A stretch of DNA of 13,153 bases from Chitinivibrionales bacterium (GTDB lineage: Bacteria; Fibrobacterota; Chitinivibrionia; Chitinivibrionales; WJKA01). Positions 7,102 through 13,153 of the stretch are shown piece after piece. A program made the translations under genes and the position numbers. The stretch covers positions 1-13,153 of the forward strand of contig WJKA01000248.1 of the NCBI GenBank assembly GCA_014729375.1, read 5' to 3'. Within the stretch, counting starts at the first letter, position 1, and every line of letters starts with the position of its first letter. The notes beneath the pieces are model-generated. The model did no database searches. It was given only the letters and a program-made list of their open reading frames with translations, and was not told where the DNA came from.

Positions 7102-10100
7102 TTATGCTGTTCTGTCCGGCCAGAGAGGACAGGCAGACCTGATGCATTCCTTATTGAGGTGATGCTGCCTGCACGGAATAATGTCTTGTGCAGTTAATTG
7201 TACGGGAAGGTACTCTTTTGACAAAACAGCAGCTTCCCTGAGTGCAATGTACCCGTCTCTGCAGCAGCAGCGCGGGGCTTTCAACGCGGAAATTGTTCCC
7301 AGAATACGGGCGGTAACATTCTGTACAATCTGACGGACATCGGCTTTGTACGGCGTGCCTTTCAGGATTATCGAAAATGCCGTCCCGATACCTGATGCTC
7401 CACCGCATACGCCTAAAAACGCGCAGGCCCCGCCCGCGATGCTACTCCCCCGCTCGATCCCTGTCAGAATTTCATTCTCGGTAATTGCTCCACCGCTGTT
7501 GCGGTATGCGGCGAGTACGACCCCCGGTACCAGACCGTGGTGTTCCGGGCCGTGGAGGGGTATTGACGGATGTTCCCGGATTCTGTTAAACAAGGTGAGC
7601 ATATCGGTTTCCGTCGAACTGCAGCACAGCGTACGCACTATCTCCAGCGAACCGGCCGCATGACAGCCGTCACAGACAAAATGATTGTTGACACACTGCG
7701 CATCAGCCCTCGATTCTTTCCCGCAGAAATAGCATGTACGAAGGATATTCTCGCTTGTGTATACGAGGTCCGCGCCGCAGACACAGCAGCCGCTTGAATG
7801 CGTTTCATCAGGCGCGGCCTTGACACCGGCAGCTTCGCTGCCCGGCGCAACAAATACGCCGCACGCGGTTGTCTGATCGATATTAACGACATTGCCCTCA
7901 TTGTCCAGCTCAAAAAAGGATGAATCGGGAGTAAACGAAGGCGATACTCTCAGCGATACCGCCTCGCCCCGCCGAAGCAGCGTGCCGTCTTCGTGAATAA
8001 CCCCCGGAAAAGGCCCCCGGTAAAGAAGTGTGCTCTCCTTTGTTTGCATTGCCGGCTTGTATGCGGTATAGGTGATTGCAAAAAAAGGAATGTTTTCAAC
8101 CCGGCGGTACAAATACCGTTTGTTAATATAGATATCGACAAACCCGAGCTCGTCAAGCATGGCAAACAGCTCGGGCTCACGCAGCGCGCCGCCGATACAC
8201 TCCCCGCGTAATACGGCATTGTATTTCATCTCCAGGGGAATGTCCCGGTCGCAGACAATATCGGATATGCACAGCCGTCCTCCGGGCTTAAGCACCCGCC
8301 CGGCCTCTCTGAATGTCCTACGCTTATCAGCGGTAAGATTTATGACACAGTTCGAAATAATGCAATCCACCCAATCCGGTTTCATCGGAAGAGTTTCCAG
8401 AAACCCTTTTTTGAACCGGACAATATCATAGCCCAGCGTTTGCGCCACTTGCTTCCGTGCCCTTTCCGCCCGGTCAAGCATTGGGTCGGCCATGTCGATA
8501 CCGGTAACATGCCCTTGCGGCCCCACGTGCTTTGCTGCAATAAAGCATTCGACCCCCGCGCCGCAGCCGAGATCAAGCAGGCTCTCCCCTTCTACAAGGC
8601 CGGCTTCACGCACCGGGCTGCCGCAGCCGTACGAGCGGACACGCGACTCCGCGGGAATATGATCGATCTCATCACCGCTGTAGGTCACCGGGTTGACAAT
8701 ATCTTCATTAACTTCTTCCGCTGCCCGGGAATAGAATTTTTTCACCAGCGCATGACCGTCAGTGCCGGATATCGACTGTACGCAATTGGAATGCGTAAAA
8801 TTGACCGGCCGGCTGTCTTCTGTGCACTCGTAAATAAATTCCCCCATTCTGCACAACAGCCCGGGTTTATTCCCGGCCTGGAATTGCCTGGCGGCATCAG
8901 CTATGAGATACAGCGCAATGCCGTTGTACAGCTCGATATACGGGTCGCTGCCTGAAGGTTCGTTACCCGCGTGCATGCTGTGGTCGATATCGCCGCCGCC
9001 GATAATATATTTCAGTGGATCGTCCTGTAAAGGACCGCAGTCGCGTACTGTTGCGGAACGGATTGTATTGAAAATGCCGCTATCGCGCCATACCGACTCA
9101 AGACCGTCCTCGAGTACACCCCCGCACGCATAGTCAAAGCCGACCAACGCGGGTGAGGGATAGATTTTTCCCGACGGTCCCACTGCCAGGCTCTGCCAGG
9201 CGGCATTGCTTAAATCGTGACGGGTCCCCGGAATGGTAAAGACCTGCGATTTGATCACTTCAATGTTATCAATCACGCATCCGGTGCCGCGGGCAACCGA
9301 ATCTGCCGCGATAAGGTTCTTCAGCAGGCAAGCGGGCGAAACATGCCCGTCTTTTCGGGCCCTCCCCCGGAAAAACGGCCACATGTAATGCACCGCACCC
9401 ACTCCCGCCTCACCGGCAATTGTCACTATCGATGACATATCCGCAGCGGTCACGGCAGTTACCGCCATCGATACGGTCACCGGCAACTGTAATCCGGTAA
9501 GATATTTCAGTGAAGAAACAACCTGGTCAAAGCTCCCTTTTCCGCGGATCCGCTCGTGATTTTCCCGGCAGCCGTCAAGACTTACCTGAAAATGCACTTT
9601 TCCCGAAGGGGTCGCCCTGAGCCATGTGTCAAACGCTGAAATCTTTTTGCCATTTGTCAAAACAACCACGTGGGTATCGTCCAGAGCAAGGATTCGGTCA
9701 CAAATACCGGTGAAACCGGGGTACACAAACGGCTCGCCGCCGGTAAAATAAAAAATCCGCGCGCCGAGTCCATATGCCTGGTCAATTGCGGCAATGACCC
9801 GCTCATGCGACAGCGATGCTTCGGTATTTCCGGGAGTCGATGAAAACATGCAATGCGTGCAGGCCATGTTGCATTGATTGGTTATGTGGATCCAGCACTC
9901 CTTTAATTTGTCAAGAGAATGGTGTCCTGCCCGCCCGGTATACTCCACCGTCGCGCGATGATTCAGGCGCGCACAAAGCAAATCGAGGCTTTTTGCAAGA
10001 AACAGCGGCGACAGGTCCCGGTCCCCCGCGCACAAACGGCACGCGGTTTCAACCGGATTTCCCTCACCCACACAGCGAATCAGCCGGTCTGTCTGTGCCC

Positions 10101-10197
10101 CGGGGACAAACCAGTCCGGGTATTCCGGATGTATGTATATCGGGATATCGTCAAATGTAACGCGCTTGTAAGCACTGCAAATGTCTGTTGAAGTCAA
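7102..10197 (-). CDS. Giant fusion: PqqD-like / radical SAM / ArsM-like methyltransferase / DUF5714
   Basis: This is a multidomain protein of about 1031 residues (numbered from TTG 10197). Residues 10-80 resemble a PqqD-type winged helix (IYIHPEYPDWFV). The radical SAM core spans about 97-310, with CNMACTHC (C109, C113, C116) binding the 4Fe-4S cluster and FTGGEP at 151-156. A SPASM-like tail near 358-410 keeps only a few cysteines. An ArsM-like SAM methyltransferase covers about 480-715: YGCG (C525), LDLGCGAG (541-548), SNCVINL (C617) and GECIGGA (C667). The three cysteines C525, C617 and C667 match the As(III) ligands of ArsM. The C-terminal DUF5714 domain (about 804-1026) has CCVCG, CYFCG, HGPEHHGLVP, GVCGGASGIG, CCCR and NKECIRSACP. 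The reaction is unknown; modification of a thiol-, arsenic- or selenium-type substrate or a peptide is inference. The start is TTG 10197, with AAGGGA eight bases upstream; an upstream TTG at 10269 lacks such a site and conserved residues. Confidence 0.87.
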   Translation of the reverse strand: MTSTDICSAYKRVTFDDIPIYIHPEYPDWFVPGAQTDRLIRCVGEGNPVETACRLCAGDRDLSPLFLAKSLDLLCARLNHRATVEYTGRAGHHSLDKLKECWIHITNQCNMACTHCMFSSTPGNTEASLSHERVIAAIDQAYGLGARIFYFTGGEPFVYPGFTGICDRILALDDTHVVVLTNGKKISAFDTWLRATPSGKVHFQVSLDGCRENHERIRGKGSFDQVVSSLKYLTGLQLPVTVSMAVTAVTAADMSSIVTIAGEAGVGAVHYMWPFFRGRARKDGHVSPACLLKNLIAADSVARGTGCVIDNIEVIKSQVFTIPGTRHDLSNAAWQSLAVGPSGKIYPSPALVGFDYACGGVLEDGLESVWRDSGIFNTIRSATVRDCGPLQDDPLKYIIGGGDIDHSMHAGNEPSGSDPYIELYNGIALYLIADAARQFQAGNKPGLLCRMGEFIYECTEDSRPVNFTHSNCVQSISGTDGHALVKKFYSRAAEEVNEDIVNPVTYSGDEIDHIPAESRVRSYGCGSPVREAGLVEGESLLDLGCGAGVECFIAAKHVGPQGHVTGIDMADPMLDRAERARKQVAQTLGYDIVRFKKGFLETLPMKPDWVDCIISNCVINLTADKRRTFREAGRVLKPGGRLCISDIVCDRDIPLEMKYNAVLRGECIGGALREPELFAMLDELGFVDIYINKRYLYRRVENIPFFAITYTAYKPAMQTKESTLLYRGPFPGVIHEDGTLLRRGEAVSLRVSPSFTPDSSFFELDNEGNVVNIDQTTACGVFVAPGSEAAGVKAAPDETHSSGCCVCGADLVYTSENILRTCYFCGKESRADAQCVNNHFVCDGCHAAGSLEIVRTLCCSSTETDMLTLFNRIREHPSIPLHGPEHHGLVPGVVLAAYRNSGGAITENEILTGIERGSSIAGGACAFLGVCGGASGIGTAFSIILKGTPYKADVRQIVQNVTARILGTISALKAPRCCCRDGYIALREAAVLSKEYLPVQLTAQDIIPCRQHHLNKECIRSACPLWPDRTA

Positions 10198-10205
10198 TAT
10201 ACAAT

Positions 10206-10211
10206 TCCCTT
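10206..10211 (-). promoter_or_regulatory. Ribosome binding site deciding the TTG start of the giant fusion gene
   Basis: On the minus strand the sequence reads AAGGGA, then eight bases (ATTGTATA), then TTG at 10197. This is good Shine-Dalgarno spacing and the only purine-rich block near any start candidate of this frame. No ATG occurs in frame near the conserved N-terminus. This supports a TTG start. Confidence 0.6.
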
Positions 10212-10270
10212 TTGAGTAGATACCTATAAACAGCCTGTTAAAAACAGAACGCTCATTGCGCCTGATCAAG

Positions 10271-10298
10271 CTGATATTCGCTGTTCAGAAAGCTGCAA
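10271..10298 (-). promoter_or_regulatory. Weak candidate promoter for the giant fusion gene
   Basis: Read on the minus strand, TTGCAG (10298-10293) and TATCAG (10276-10271) are separated by 16 bases. They match the -35 and -10 consensus only partly. One arm of an 11-base inverted repeat (TTTCTGAACAG) lies in the spacer, where a bound repressor would block transcription. Transcription would begin roughly 65-70 bases before the TTG start. This is a guess from motif inspection. Confidence 0.25.
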
Positions 10299-10406
10299 AT
10301 AAAAAAAATCAGCAATAGCCGCACTATAACTCATTCCGAAACGCCTTTTTCTCGCGTGCCCGGTATGTATTGAAACGCTTGTCGACTGTTTCATTTTTCT
10401 GAACAG
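10281..10406. repeat. Perfect 11-base inverted repeat with related CTGTT/AACAG sites
   Basis: CTGTTCAGAAA at 10281-10291 is matched exactly by its reverse complement TTTCTGAACAG at 10396-10406. A second, smaller inverted pair, TGAAAC at 10371-10376 and GTTTCA at 10388-10393, lies inside it. A short palindrome CTGTTAAAAACAG lies just outside at 10235-10247, in the presumed leader of the giant gene. The block sits in the 211-base gap upstream of the giant gene. Neither arm is followed by a U-tract, so a terminator is not supported. Operator half-sites for an unknown regulator are possible. Confidence 0.45.
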
Positions 10407-10408
10407 TA

Positions 10409-10786
10409 TTAATTTATAAAGCAAAATACAATATACCGCTTTTTTATTCCTGTTCCCCGTTCGTTTTTAACCATTTCCGCGTGCTCTATCAGCGCTGGAC
10501 CGCTGGAAAAACGGGCCCATTTTGACCGGCATTGTTGGGCTGTCCGCATAGTCATCCGTTCGATACCGCTGTGCCCCCTGTGTCTGCCGTATTGATTGCC
10601 GGCAGGTACATCAGCCGTACCGGCCCGGTCAAATGTCAGATCAGCCATTTCAACACCTTGTTCCAGAATGTCGCCGGTCGGTCGCTGTCCTGAAAAACTG
10701 GCCTGGAGTACAGCAATAACCAGTATTCCGGGAACGATTCCTCCTGCAACAGCAGCCTGGGCGAGTTTGAGCAATTGTATTTTCAT
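10409..10786 (-). CDS. Small hypothetical protein with signal-like N-terminus
   Basis: This would encode 125 residues. The ATG at 10786 has an excellent ribosome binding site (AAGGGAGGG, about five bases upstream), the best evidence that it is real. Residues 1-34 look like a signal peptide or membrane anchor: MKIQLLK, then a hydrophobic stretch VAGGIVPGILVIAVLQA, then polar sequence. The rest has no recognised domain. From about residue 65 it is rich in arginine, histidine and glutamine (QYGRHRGHSGIERMTMRTAQ) and ends in a hydrophobic tail. That composition could reflect a frameshift or a spurious extension after a shorter genuine gene. It is co-oriented with, and upstream of, the giant radical SAM fusion across a 211-base gap. 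A role as a partner or substrate is conceivable but has no motif support. Confidence 0.4.
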   Translation of the reverse strand: MKIQLLKLAQAAVAGGIVPGILVIAVLQASFSGQRPTGDILEQGVEMADLTFDRAGTADVPAGNQYGRHRGHSGIERMTMRTAQQCRSKWARFSSGPALIEHAEMVKNERGTGIKKRYIVFCFIN

Positions 10787-11049
10787 TGTGCCCTCCCTTA
10801 AAAACATACGTTACTATCATTAATGCAAAACCCGGGCCACAATTGCATGTCATACGTTCCGATATTTTTCTGCAGCCGCAATCATTGCAGTGCACCCCGC
10901 CTGTTCATAGAAGGAATTTTTACGATGGATACCGGTACATGCGGTCAATCAGCCGGAACAAATGTGTATATCAATACAATAATCAGTATTTTCATGATTC
11001 GCTCTGCTCATTGCACGATATATATTTTGACCTGAATCAAGGAGCCCAC
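10787..11049. other. Divergent intergenic region between the hypothetical gene and folB
   Basis: This AT-rich 263-base gap should hold promoters for both flanking genes. An 8-base direct repeat CATACGTT occurs at 10805-10812 and 10851-10858. No -35/-10 pair close to consensus was found in either direction; the TATATATT at about 11020-11027 is the most promoter-like block. A 36-codon plus-strand reading frame (10925-11035) has an AGAAGGA upstream but resembles nothing recognised, so it is not called as a gene. No tRNA, riboswitch or terminator was recognised. Confidence 0.4.
11039..11044 (+). promoter_or_regulatory. Ribosome binding site deciding the folB start
   Basis: AAGGAG lies five bases before the ATG at 11050. 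This fixes the folB start there, although the frame is open back to 10786. Conserved FolB sequence begins only a few residues after this ATG. Confidence 0.75.
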
Positions 11050-11427
11050 ATGTCATCAGGATGTATTAAAAGCAAAGCGACGATCCATATCACCAACCTG
11101 GCCCTTCGAACAATCGTTGGGGCAAATGACTGGGAACGCAATAAAAAACAGGATGTTATTATCAATATTGCAATGACTTTTGATCCATCTGAAGCAATTG
11201 ATTCCGATGACATTCACGATACGCTCGACTACAAGAAAATCAAGCATCGCGTTGTCAACCTTGTGGAAAATTCCCGCTATTACCTTCTCGAAAAGCTTAC
11301 CGCGTCAATTGCTGGTTCTGTTATGGAAAACGAGCGGGTGATATGGACGAGTGTAAGGGTTGATAAGCCGCACGCGCTCAGGTTTGCAGACTCGGTTTCT
11401 GTTGAAATTGAAGCGAAAAGGAAATAA
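11050..11427 (+). CDS. folB: Dihydroneopterin aldolase FolB
   Basis: FolB cleaves 7,8-dihydroneopterin to 6-hydroxymethyl-7,8-dihydropterin and glycolaldehyde in folate synthesis. The 125 residues match the family's usual length of about 120. Recognisable features are the opening IHITNLALRTIVGANDWERN, with the family's G-x-x-DWE turn, and D60-Y61 in TLDYKKI. The LLEKL helix carries E81, and RVDKPHAL carries the catalytic lysine K106. FolB and FolX share this fold, and sequence alone does not fully exclude dihydroneopterin-triphosphate epimerase activity. The adjacent folK favours FolB. The stop codon overlaps the folK start by one base (TAATG), so the two are translationally coupled. Confidence 0.92.
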   Translation: MSSGCIKSKATIHITNLALRTIVGANDWERNKKQDVIINIAMTFDPSEAIDSDDIHDTLDYKKIKHRVVNLVENSRYYLLEKLTASIAGSVMENERVIWTSVRVDKPHALRFADSVSVEIEAKRK

Positions 11428-11807
11428 TGAACCGGGTGATAATCGGCGTGGGGTCCAATATCGATGCGTATCGTAATATCGGGGCAGCGCAAAAAATCCT
11501 TGAGAAAGAACAGGTATTTATCAGCAGTTCACCATTGCTCCGGACAAAACCGGTCGGCAATGCGGACCAGCCGGATTTTGTCAACTGCGCATTTCTCATC
11601 GAAACACCCCTGGGCCGCGACAAACTCCGAACATATCTGAAAAAAACAGAGGAACGCCTCGGACGGATACGGACCGGCAATAAATACGGTCCCCGGACTA
11701 TCGACCTCGATATCGCTGTCTGGAACGGCACAATTGTTGATACCGATTATTACACACGTGATTTTTTACAACAATCAGTAGATTTTTTCGGAGAAAAACT
11801 GCAATGA
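11427..11807 (+). CDS. folK: Short-form HPPK, FolK
   Basis: FolK transfers pyrophosphate from ATP to 6-hydroxymethyl-7,8-dihydropterin, the step after FolB. Visible motifs are the N-terminal GVGSN (7-11), KPVGNADQPDFVN (41-53), LGRIR (78-82) and GPRTIDLDI (88-96), whose D93 and D95 are the expected magnesium ligands. At 126 residues the protein is shorter than the typical 155-165. It ends soon after the DLDI motif, in AVWNGTIVDTDYYTRDFL, and lacks the usual later IPHP segment. Short HPPK-like proteins with this ending are known, so this looks like a natural subfamily rather than a truncation. The reading frame is clean and ends by overlapping the next start. AAAAGGA upstream provides a good ribosome binding site. 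Confidence 0.88.
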   Translation: MNRVIIGVGSNIDAYRNIGAAQKILEKEQVFISSSPLLRTKPVGNADQPDFVNCAFLIETPLGRDKLRTYLKKTEERLGRIRTGNKYGPRTIDLDIAVWNGTIVDTDYYTRDFLQQSVDFFGEKLQ

Positions 11808-12523
11808 CAACAGCCATCCCGAAGCGACCGGTCCGGCGCGGTTCCGGTTTCATGATGACAGTATGGCGCCTGGCCGTCGTTTTCCTCAGTATTACCCGGC
11901 TATGTGCAGAGCAAGCCGCGCCTGCGCGCTATCATTTTCCGCACGCAGCAGTCAACAAAAGCCGTTCGTATATCGATATCCCGGCCGTGTTCCATCCGGG
12001 GCAATTCAACAGCGGTAGCGGTCTGAAAAACCATCATCTGATTGTCTTTAAAGACGGCAAAGCCGCGGGCAATGCACTGTTTGTTTCTCCTGTATCCGAC
12101 AGTGCAGTGCATGATTCGCTTGTTGCAATCGGTGCAACACCCGGAAATAATCTTACCCGGGAAACATGGACAAAATGGAAAAGCAAACGGTCGTCAGAGC
12201 CGGACAAGACAGTTGAAGGATCTCATATTGATATTCTCATACTGCGCCGGCAGGATACGCTCGATATTACCGATATACTTCACGACCGCTCGGCCACAAC
12301 ACCCGAATTCAGGTTTGGCGGCAACCGGAAACTGATTCCTGTCTGGAAATCCGGCTGTATTGCATGCCTGCAAAGCTGTCCGGGCGGTAAAATCGGCAAT
12401 GCCCGATACACGATGCGCGATCTTGCAGACGGGGTCCCTGAATTCACGCTCGCGCCCGGTAATCCGCTGCGCGACGGCGAAAAAGTCATAATCCGATTCA
12501 GCGTGCATGACACCAATCAGTAA
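11804..12523 (+). CDS. Secreted YdjY-domain protein
   Basis: This 239-residue protein matches the YdjY-type domain, annotated in databases as a putative ferredoxin-like domain of unknown function. Diagnostic segments are HDSLVAIGATPGNNLT (103-118), FRFGGN (169-174) and the cysteine motif SGCIACLQSCPGGKIGN (183-199) with C185, C188 and C192. A hydrophobic stretch at 19-35 (TVWRLAVVFLSI, then RLCAEQ) reads as a signal peptide, so the domain is probably outside the cytoplasmic membrane. The ATG at 11804 overlaps the folK stop in ATGA and would give a long, basic N-region. ATG 11852 would give a more ordinary signal peptide but has no clear ribosome binding site. Whether the cysteines hold a cluster or other metal is unknown. 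The gene is translationally coupled to folK, but no folate-related function is apparent. Confidence 0.8.
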   Translation: MTTAIPKRPVRRGSGFMMTVWRLAVVFLSITRLCAEQAAPARYHFPHAAVNKSRSYIDIPAVFHPGQFNSGSGLKNHHLIVFKDGKAAGNALFVSPVSDSAVHDSLVAIGATPGNNLTRETWTKWKSKRSSEPDKTVEGSHIDILILRRQDTLDITDILHDRSATTPEFRFGGNRKLIPVWKSGCIACLQSCPGGKIGNARYTMRDLADGVPEFTLAPGNPLRDGEKVIIRFSVHDTNQ

Positions 12524-12529
12524 AGGAGG
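12523..12529 (+). promoter_or_regulatory. Strong Shine-Dalgarno before the DUF547 gene
   Basis: AAGGAGG lies seven bases before the ATG at 12537 and overlaps the stop codon of the preceding gene. It is the closest match in the window to the canonical anti-16S complement and fixes the start of the final gene. Confidence 0.8.
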
Positions 12530-12536
12530 CTCCCGC

Positions 12537-13153
12537 ATGAAATTTTCTCTCTTTTTCTCAGGAATTGCGCTCATTATCTCCTCGACATTCGCATTCGATC
12601 ACGCATATACCGATTACGGCAAACTTCTTGACACCTATGTTTGCAGCAGCAACGTGGCGTACAAAGGACTGCTGGAAGAACCGCTGGTGGATACGATAAA
12701 AAAGAAGTTCGAACCGGTTACCGCTTCAGCGTTTGATTCATGGTCCGAAAACCATCAGATTGCATTCCTGATTAATGCGTATAATTTTTATACGGTGGTG
12801 CTGATTCTCAATAATTATCCGCTGGAAACAGGGATCCGGGATATCCGCCGGCCGTGGAAACAAAAATTTGTTCCGTTGTTCGGCAACACGGTCTCTCTTG
12901 ATCATATCGAGCATGAAATCCTCCGCAAGGAGTATGCCGAGCCGCGTATCCATTTTGCCGTTGTCTGTGCATCAAAAGGGTGCCCGGAACTGAAAGACAC
13001 GCCATTTACCGGTGACAATCTCGACAAGCAGCTTGCCGGGGCGGCTTTGGCATTTCTGAACGATCCCTCCAGAAACAGAATAATGGAAAACACGCTTGTA
13101 CTGTCGAAAATTTTCAAATGGTATGGCGATGATTTCACGGAGCAGTACGGAAG
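12537..13153 (+). CDS. Secreted DUF547 protein (3'-partial)
   Basis: The visible 205 residues begin with a clear signal peptide (MKFSLFFSGIALIISSTFA, likely cut near residue 19). They continue into a DUF547 domain, a family of unknown function that is often secreted or anchored in the cell envelope. Family signatures are FLINAYNFYTVVLIL (78-91), SLDHIEHEILR (120-130), RIHFAVVCASKGCPEL (137-152) with C144 and C149, and LVLSKIFKWYGDDF (187-200). The domain is nearly complete at the window edge; the remaining C-terminus lies outside. It follows the YdjY gene by 13 bases and is surely co-transcribed with it. Both products are predicted to be exported, so they may work together outside the cytoplasm, but the sequence does not say how. 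Confidence 0.88.
   Translation, partial: MKFSLFFSGIALIISSTFAFDHAYTDYGKLLDTYVCSSNVAYKGLLEEPLVDTIKKKFEPVTASAFDSWSENHQIAFLINAYNFYTVVLILNNYPLETGIRDIRRPWKQKFVPLFGNTVSLDHIEHEILRKEYAEPRIHFAVVCASKGCPELKDTPFTGDNLDKQLAGAALAFLNDPSRNRIMENTLVLSKIFKWYGDDFTEQYG

Noticed and set aside
7056..7142. A 28-codon plus-strand frame (MTMTVFAGLVFAGVIIML...) encoding a single hydrophobic helix after the MATE gene
   Set aside because: It overlaps the 3' end of the convergent giant gene and has no good ribosome binding site and no recognised homolog. The hydrophobic run could be a by-product of AT-rich intergenic sequence.
10925..11035. A 36-codon plus-strand frame upstream of folB with AGAAGGA before its ATG, as a possible leader peptide
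   Set aside because: It lacks runs of regulatory codons and no attenuator hairpin follows before folB.

Overview
The window is bacterial chromosomal DNA of moderate GC content. Several genes have AAGGAG-type ribosome binding sites, genes are tightly packed, and some starts are TTG. No rRNA, tRNA, CRISPR array, transposase or phage gene was seen. The sequence does not allow a firm phylum call. Cobalamin-dependent methionine synthesis, a split MetH and a large radical-SAM fusion suggest an anaerobic or facultative lineage, but that is inference.

Region 1 (1-7000, plus strand) holds the end of an iolB-like inositol catabolism gene and then a methionine synthase cluster. The cluster contains a free-standing MetH reactivation-domain protein, a short MetH paralog with only the homocysteine and pterin domains, and a longer MetH paralog with homocysteine, pterin and cobalamin domains. 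A MATE-family membrane exporter follows 13 bases later. The two MetH paralogs look complementary. The short one has an intact pterin site but no cobalamin domain. The long one has the cobalamin domain, but its pterin site carries substitutions at usually conserved positions.

Region 2 (7102-10786, minus strand) holds one giant gene of about 1031 residues. In order it encodes a PqqD-like N-terminal domain, a radical SAM core, an arsenite-methyltransferase-like (ArsM) domain with its three signature cysteines, and a cysteine-rich DUF5714 domain. Upstream are a region rich in inverted repeats and a small co-oriented hypothetical gene with a signal-like N-terminus. This is the most unusual locus in the window.

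Region 3 (11050-13153, plus strand) is a translationally coupled run of folB, a short-form folK, a secreted YdjY-domain protein and a secreted DUF547 protein that runs off the window edge.

A common theme is one-carbon and methyl metabolism. FolB and FolK make the folate that MetH uses. MetH makes methionine for SAM. The giant enzyme has two SAM-using domains. The shared theme is seen in gene content only; co-regulation is not shown.
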